DNA of 19,011 bases from Pseudobdellovibrionaceae bacterium (GTDB lineage: Bacteria > Bdellovibrionota > Bdellovibrionia > Bdellovibrionales > JAMPXM01): assembly GCA_022843085.1 (NCBI GenBank), contig JALHOI010000011.1, positions 1 to 19,011 of the forward strand, read 5' to 3'. This document shows positions 14,939 through 19,011 of the stretch, piece after piece (position 1 is the stretch's first letter; each line of letters begins with the position of its first letter). The notes beneath the pieces were generated by a model that ran no database searches, had not been told where the DNA came from, and saw only the letters and a list, made by a program, of their open reading frames with translations. Both the position numbers and the translations under genes were made by a program.

Positions 14939-17900
14939 CTAAGGGGCCAGGCGGCGAAGCGCGAGTAACTCTTCGTAGATTTTTGGCCACGTGATCGTAT
15001 CAAGTCGAATGTTTACCCGCATGTCAGGAGTCAAAGTCACGCGGCCCTTTTCACGTGCTGCGAGCTTCACAATTTCTTGTGGAGGTAAAATCGTGTGCGG
15101 CGTAAAGGCGAGCGAAATCGCCTTTGGGCCCGAGCTGAGATCGCGAATGCCCAGCTCGCGGCAGACGGAACGAATCAGCATGAGCCCTAGCAGATTGATG
15201 ACGGGCTCGGGTGGCTTCCCGAATTGATCGGACATCTGCTCTTCGATTCGGTCGAGATCGTCGGGCCCTTCAATTTGCGAGAGGTTGCGGTACCAAGCCA
15301 GACGAATTCGGATATCGGGCATGTAGGTATCAGGAATAAGCGCCGCGATGCGAACGTTGATATCAGGTTCAACTTTCTCAACGACTTCTTGCCCTTTCAG
15401 TTCACCGATCGTCTGTTCAAGTAGCTCGAGGTACATTTCATAACCGACGGCTTCGATGTGGCCCGACTGATCTTCGCCAAGTAAATTGCCGGCACCTCGA
15501 AGTTCGAGATCGTGGTGCGCGATCGTGATACCGCTGCCAAGCGCTGTGTTCTCTTGAATGACTCTAAGACGTTCTTGTGCGTCTTTTTCAATGCGTTTGT
15601 TTTGCGGAATAATAAGGTAGCAGTAGGCGCGCTCTTTCGAACGTCCGACACGACCGCGCAACTGGTAAAGCTGGCTGAGGCCTAGCTGATGGGCGTTATC
15701 GATAAACATCGTGTTGGCTCGCGGGTTGTCGATACCCGATTCAATGATGGTGGTACAGAGCAACACGTCGATCTCGTGATTGAAGAATGCGATCATCGTT
15801 GCTTCAAGTTCGTGTTCATCCATCTGACCGTGGCCAACACGAATTCGCGCCTCAGGTACGAGCTTGCGAAGTTCGTCGGCGACGCCGTAAATCGACTGCA
15901 CGCGGTTGTGCAAAAAGAAAACCTGGCCGCCGCGCTGAATTTCGGATGTGATTCCGCGACGAATCGTTTCTTCATCGTACTTGCAGACGAAGGTTCGCGT
16001 CGGCAATCGATCGACGGGTGCGGTGTTGATCAAACTTAAATCGCGAATTCCGACAAGTGACATGTTCAGCGTTCGAGGTATCGGCGTTGCCGAAAGTGTC
16101 AGCGTATCGACACCGACTTTCATGCGACGAATTTTTTCTTTGTGTCCGACTCCGAATCGCTGTTCTTCATCGATGACGAGTAAACCCAGATCCTTGAATT
16201 CGACGTCTTTCGAAAACACGCGGTGAGTGCCGATGAGAATATCGACGCGACCTTCTTTGGTTTCGGCGATCGTTTTGCGTTGCTCATGCGGAGGAACAAA
16301 TCGATTGAGCGCGCGAATCGTGACGGGCCAGTTTTTGAAACGCTTCGTGAAAGTTTCGAGATGCTGAAAGCTAAGCACCGTTGTTGGGGCTAAAACCGCA
16401 ATTTGCTTTCTTGCTTGAACAGCTTTGAACGTCGCGCGCATCGCGACTTCGGTCTTGCCGAAACCGACGTCGCCGCAGATCAGCCGATCCATTGGCTTTT
16501 CGCTGTGCATGTCTTTGAGAAGGGCATTGATGGCTTTCAACTGATCGTCGGTTTCGTCGTACGGAAAGCTGAGTTCGAATTGACCGAACTCATCGTTCGC
16601 TTTGTCGTCGTGCGGAAACGGCATTCGAGTGGCTTGCGCACGCTTTGCGTAGAGTTCAAGAAGTTCGCCTGCAAGTTCTCGAAGTTGACTTCGAACTTTG
16701 ATCTTTGTCTTAGCCCAGCCCGTGCCGCCAAGCTTATCGATGAGGGCATTTCCGCCTGGGCCCGAGTATTTCTGAATTTGAGCGATGCGGTAGATGGGTA
16801 GATAAAGTTTGTCGCCGTCCTTGTACGACAACGTCAGAAACTCGGCTTCGACGCCGTTCACCTGCATCCGCTTGAGGCCCTCGTAAACGCCGATTCCGTG
16901 CTGGGCATGAACGATTTTGTCGCCCGCTTCGAGGTCCGAGAAAGAAACCGCGGCCGCGAATTCTTTGAATCCGTCTGAGGTCGAATCCGTCTTGTCACGA
17001 CGTCGCGACTTGCGTCCGAAAAAATCTTCGTCGCGAAGCACGACGAGTTTTTCGGTTCCGATGCGGAAGCTTGAATCGAGAATTCGAGGAACAATCGAAA
17101 CAAGGCGCGGATTCGCCGCTTGCCGGTCGCGAATAGCGCCGAAGTCGAAGTCTTTTTCTTCGATGAATTCGCAAATCCAGTGGGTGGCTGCACCTCCTCG
17201 ATCGAGCATGGCCTGAAGCCGCTGCGCCTGGGCCGAAGTTCCCGCCGCAATGACGACGGTCTCGCCGTTTGGCCGCCAGCTCTGAAGCTTTGCCAAAACC
17301 TCGGCACCCGCCGGATTTTGCGGCGTCGGCACAGCAAACCGCAAATCAACACTCGACAATTTTAACTGACGGGTCTCGCCCGAAGAGGTTTCGCCGTCTG
17401 AATCTGCACCTAAAACCGACCCCGGTGCGGATTCAGACGGCGAAAACTCTTCGTCGATCGCGAGCCGCGAAACTGTTACTGTCGATTCGAGATGATCGAA
17501 GTTCCAATGCTCGAGCGGTCGATACAGAGTTGCCGGTTCAGGCGCGATCGCGAGAGTTGAGGATTGTGCGAACTCTCGTTTCGTTTGTTCCTCGAGTTCA
17601 TCGGCGGCGCGGGAAGACTCAATCGGATTGACCATCCACACCAAATGCGACGAGCGGACGTGGTCGAGAGGCGTTTCAAAACCCGTCTGGAAAGTTCCAA
17701 GTAAGAAATCGAGGCCCGGGAAAAGATGGCCCTGCGCGAGCGAGTGTAAGATGCCGTTTTTTTCGGCGATATCGACATCGCGGCCTTCCGTCGATTTGCT
17801 GTAAGCTTTCGCCGCGCGCTCACGGGCCTCGTCTGAAAAAACGAATTCTTTCGCAGGCAATATGATGGCCTCGGCGACTTCTTTGTCAGATCGCTGTGTT

Positions 17901-18505
17901 TGTGGGTCAAAGGTTCGAATCGTTTCGATCGTGTCACCGAACAGATCAAATCGAAGAGGAAGATCGTGCCCCGGAGAAAAGACGTCCACAACCGAACCGC
18001 GAATTGCGAACGAGCCGATGTCTTCGACGAGAGGCGACGACGAATAGCCGAGCTTAACGAGCTGGTCCGCGAAAGTTGAAGGAAGGTCGTGTGATTTCCG
18101 GAACTTAAAGGTGTTTGCATGAAGGTCGTGTCGCTGAATCGTGCGTTGCGACATCGCTTCGACGGTGGCGGTGTAAAAATAAAGTGGCGCCGCTGATTGC
18201 GCGCGGTAGGACCACCGCACGCGTTCGGCGACGGTTCTCGGATTCGGATAAAGACCCGAATAAGGTGATACGTCGAATGACGGCAGATGGTCGATCGACC
18301 AACGATTGCTGAAAAAACGAACAGCTCGAGCAAATCGCTTTGCCTCGCCATCAGTTGAGAAAACCAAAACCTGAGAATCGGCCTCATTCGTCATCGTCAA
18401 GACAAGCGCAAGCACTTCGGGCGAATCAAACCCCGAAACTTCAATTCGTTTTTCGCCAAGCGCTTTGGCCCGGCGGATGCCTGCGAGGGTGTGAATGGTC
18501 ATCAT
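14939..18505 (-). CDS. mfd: Mfd transcription-repair coupling factor
   Basis: Mfd pushes RNA polymerase off DNA lesions and recruits UvrA. The 1188-residue protein is slightly longer than E. coli Mfd (1148). In order: the UvrB-like N-terminal module (about 1-350, with RGSVVDVFSPGHDLPLRFDL), an acidic Ser/Gly-rich stretch (about 352-380) that may account for the extra length, and the RNA-polymerase-interacting domain (about 524-582, GDKIVHAQHGIGVYEGLKRM). Next is the RecG-like helicase with Walker A GDVGFGKTE (678-686), DEEQRFGVGH (779-788), SATPIPRTL (805-813) and QLRGRVGRSKERAYCYL (947-963). The C-terminal TRCF domain follows (LRGAGNLLGEDQSGHIEAVG, 1002-1021, and beyond). The ATG at 18505 is followed by a second ATG; either may be used, and no strong ribosome site is seen. 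nuoA is divergent, 172 bases away. Confidence 0.97.
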   Translation of the reverse strand: MMTIHTLAGIRRAKALGEKRIEVSGFDSPEVLALVLTMTNEADSQVLVFSTDGEAKRFARAVRFFSNRWSIDHLPSFDVSPYSGLYPNPRTVAERVRWSYRAQSAAPLYFYTATVEAMSQRTIQRHDLHANTFKFRKSHDLPSTFADQLVKLGYSSSPLVEDIGSFAIRGSVVDVFSPGHDLPLRFDLFGDTIETIRTFDPQTQRSDKEVAEAIILPAKEFVFSDEARERAAKAYSKSTEGRDVDIAEKNGILHSLAQGHLFPGLDFLLGTFQTGFETPLDHVRSSHLVWMVNPIESSRAADELEEQTKREFAQSSTLAIAPEPATLYRPLEHWNFDHLESTVTVSRLAIDEEFSPSESAPGSVLGADSDGETSSGETRQLKLSSVDLRFAVPTPQNPAGAEVLAKLQSWRPNGETVVIAAGTSAQAQRLQAMLDRGGAATHWICEFIEEKDFDFGAIRDRQAANPRLVSIVPRILDSSFRIGTEKLVVLRDEDFFGRKSRRRDKTDSTSDGFKEFAAAVSFSDLEAGDKIVHAQHGIGVYEGLKRMQVNGVEAEFLTLSYKDGDKLYLPIYRIAQIQKYSGPGGNALIDKLGGTGWAKTKIKVRSQLRELAGELLELYAKRAQATRMPFPHDDKANDEFGQFELSFPYDETDDQLKAINALLKDMHSEKPMDRLICGDVGFGKTEVAMRATFKAVQARKQIAVLAPTTVLSFQHLETFTKRFKNWPVTIRALNRFVPPHEQRKTIAETKEGRVDILIGTHRVFSKDVEFKDLGLLVIDEEQRFGVGHKEKIRRMKVGVDTLTLSATPIPRTLNMSLVGIRDLSLINTAPVDRLPTRTFVCKYDEETIRRGITSEIQRGGQVFFLHNRVQSIYGVADELRKLVPEARIRVGHGQMDEHELEATMIAFFNHEIDVLLCTTIIESGIDNPRANTMFIDNAHQLGLSQLYQLRGRVGRSKERAYCYLIIPQNKRIEKDAQERLRVIQENTALGSGITIAHHDLELRGAGNLLGEDQSGHIEAVGYEMYLELLEQTIGELKGQEVVEKVEPDINVRIAALIPDTYMPDIRIRLAWYRNLSQIEGPDDLDRIEEQMSDQFGKPPEPVINLLGLMLIRSVCRELGIRDLSSGPKAISLAFTPHTILPPQEIVKLAAREKGRVTLTPDMRVNIRLDTITWPKIYEELLALRRLAP
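14940..14965 (-). repeat. mfd 3' end, partner of the near-copy at 13872-13897
   Basis: This is the genuine C-terminal coding end of mfd (last eight residues and most of the stop codon). It is repeated with 3 mismatches at 13872-13897. The similarity stops abruptly at both ends: flanking bases on either side do not match. Confidence 0.7.
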
Positions 18506-18564
18506 GGCGACCGACGTTGTCTCACGGAAGGCTGCATCGCAGCAAACCCTTGTTTTGTCAGTAC

Positions 18565-18593
18565 TTGGAATCTTTGTCGTGCGTCAGTATAAG
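18565..18593 (+). promoter_or_regulatory. Likely sigma-70-type promoter of nuoA
   Basis: TTGGAA (18565-18570) and TATAAG (18588-18593) are 17 bases apart, matching the -35 and -10 consensus at 4 and 5 of 6 positions. A start near 18600 would give a leader of about 78 bases to the nuoA ATG. It lies in the 172-bp space between divergent mfd and nuoA; no comparably good promoter was found for mfd. Confidence 0.55.
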
Positions 18594-18677
18594 CTTAAAA
18601 CGTTCAACTCGAGACACTCCGAGTGCGAGACAGGCTGTCATCGCGCGCTCGAAATCGCAACTGGGGAGCCCTCCATC

Positions 18678-19011
18678 ATGAGTTCAGTCGCCGCGGCCGC
18701 GCCCGCCGTAAGTTTGATGCCAGTCATAATCATGACTTTTATTCTGCTCGCCTTTGGCGCGGTCATTGTCGTCGGAACTTCGCTTCTCGGGCCTAGAAAC
18801 AAGCGAAACAATCGTGCGCAAATGATGCCGTACGAGTGTGGAATTCCGGGTACCGAAACAAACGATTCGAAAATTTCGATTAAATTTTATCTGACTGCGA
18901 TCTTGTTCATCTTATTCGATATCGAAATCATCTTCATGTACCCGTGGGCGATCAAATTCATGGACGCGATCAAAGAGGGCACGGGTGGATACATGCTCGG
19001 GGTCATGGGTG
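18678..19011 (+). CDS. nuoA: NADH-quinone oxidoreductase subunit A, 5' part
   Basis: NuoA is a small membrane subunit of respiratory complex I at the junction of the membrane and peripheral arms. The first 111 codons are present and the gene is cut by the window end. The reading frame starts at ATG 18678 with a GGGGAG ribosome site at 18663-18668. Two membrane segments are visible: about 13-37 (LMPVIIMTFILLAFGAVIVV) and about 74-94 (FYLTAILFILFDIEIIFMYP). Between them lies the family signature YECGIPGTETNDSKISIKFY at about 56-75. The conserved acidic residues in FDIEIIFMYPWA are in place. It is probably the first gene of a nuo operon that continues beyond the window, supplying the proton gradient used by the ATP synthase encoded nearby. 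Confidence 0.95.
   Translation, partial: MSSVAAAAPAVSLMPVIIMTFILLAFGAVIVVGTSLLGPRNKRNNRAQMMPYECGIPGTETNDSKISIKFYLTAILFILFDIEIIFMYPWAIKFMDAIKEGTGGYMLGVMG

Noticed and set aside
17476..18387. Open frame of 303 codons within mfd, minus strand, another frame
   Set aside because: It is Ser/Arg-rich low-quality protein overlapping the clearly real Mfd N-terminal module; a shadow frame.

Overview
The window looks like a chromosomal core region of a Gram-negative bacterium, most plausibly a member of the Bdellovibrionota or a related former-deltaproteobacterial lineage. The reasons are the gene order mnmG-rsmG-(lipoprotein)-parA-parB-bactofilin-atp, an ATP synthase locus with two b-type stalk genes (b' and b) but no atpB or atpE, lipobox and signal-peptide genes of a diderm type, and NuoA further on. 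The taxonomic assignment is inference from gene order and protein character only.

Layout. Positions 1-1105 carry the 3' end of mnmG and the overlapping rsmG. Positions 1106-4247 form a chromosome-segregation block: two identical perfect 16-bp parS palindromes flank a reverse-strand lipoprotein gene, followed by parA, parB and a bactofilin gene that are tightly packed and overlapping. Positions 4248-10324 hold the F1Fo ATP synthase cluster atpF'-atpF-atpH-atpA-atpG-atpD-atpC, followed by an unrecognised 218-residue protein gene (10340-10996).

Positions 10938-14769 are on the minus strand and more accessory in character. They contain an exported GH3 / NagZ-like glycosidase whose 3' end overlaps the preceding convergent gene, and two exported proteins of unknown function. 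One of these has an in-frame TAG followed by 56 more coding-like codons. Positions 14939-18505 (minus) encode the transcription-repair coupling factor Mfd, and 18678-19011 is the start of nuoA, cut by the window end.

Functionally, the segregation block (ParA ATPase, ParB CTPase clamp, parS sites, bactofilin scaffold) is complete. The ATP synthase block encodes all of F1 and both peripheral stalk subunits, but must obtain Fo subunits a and c from elsewhere. I found no CRISPR array, tRNA, rRNA, transposase, prophage or defence system. The most unusual signals are the interrupted reading frame at 12738-13787, a 26-bp near-copy of the mfd 3' end about 1.07 kb away from it, and the parS pair around a lipoprotein gene. 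No stretch longer than about 300 bases lacks a gene or gene remnant.
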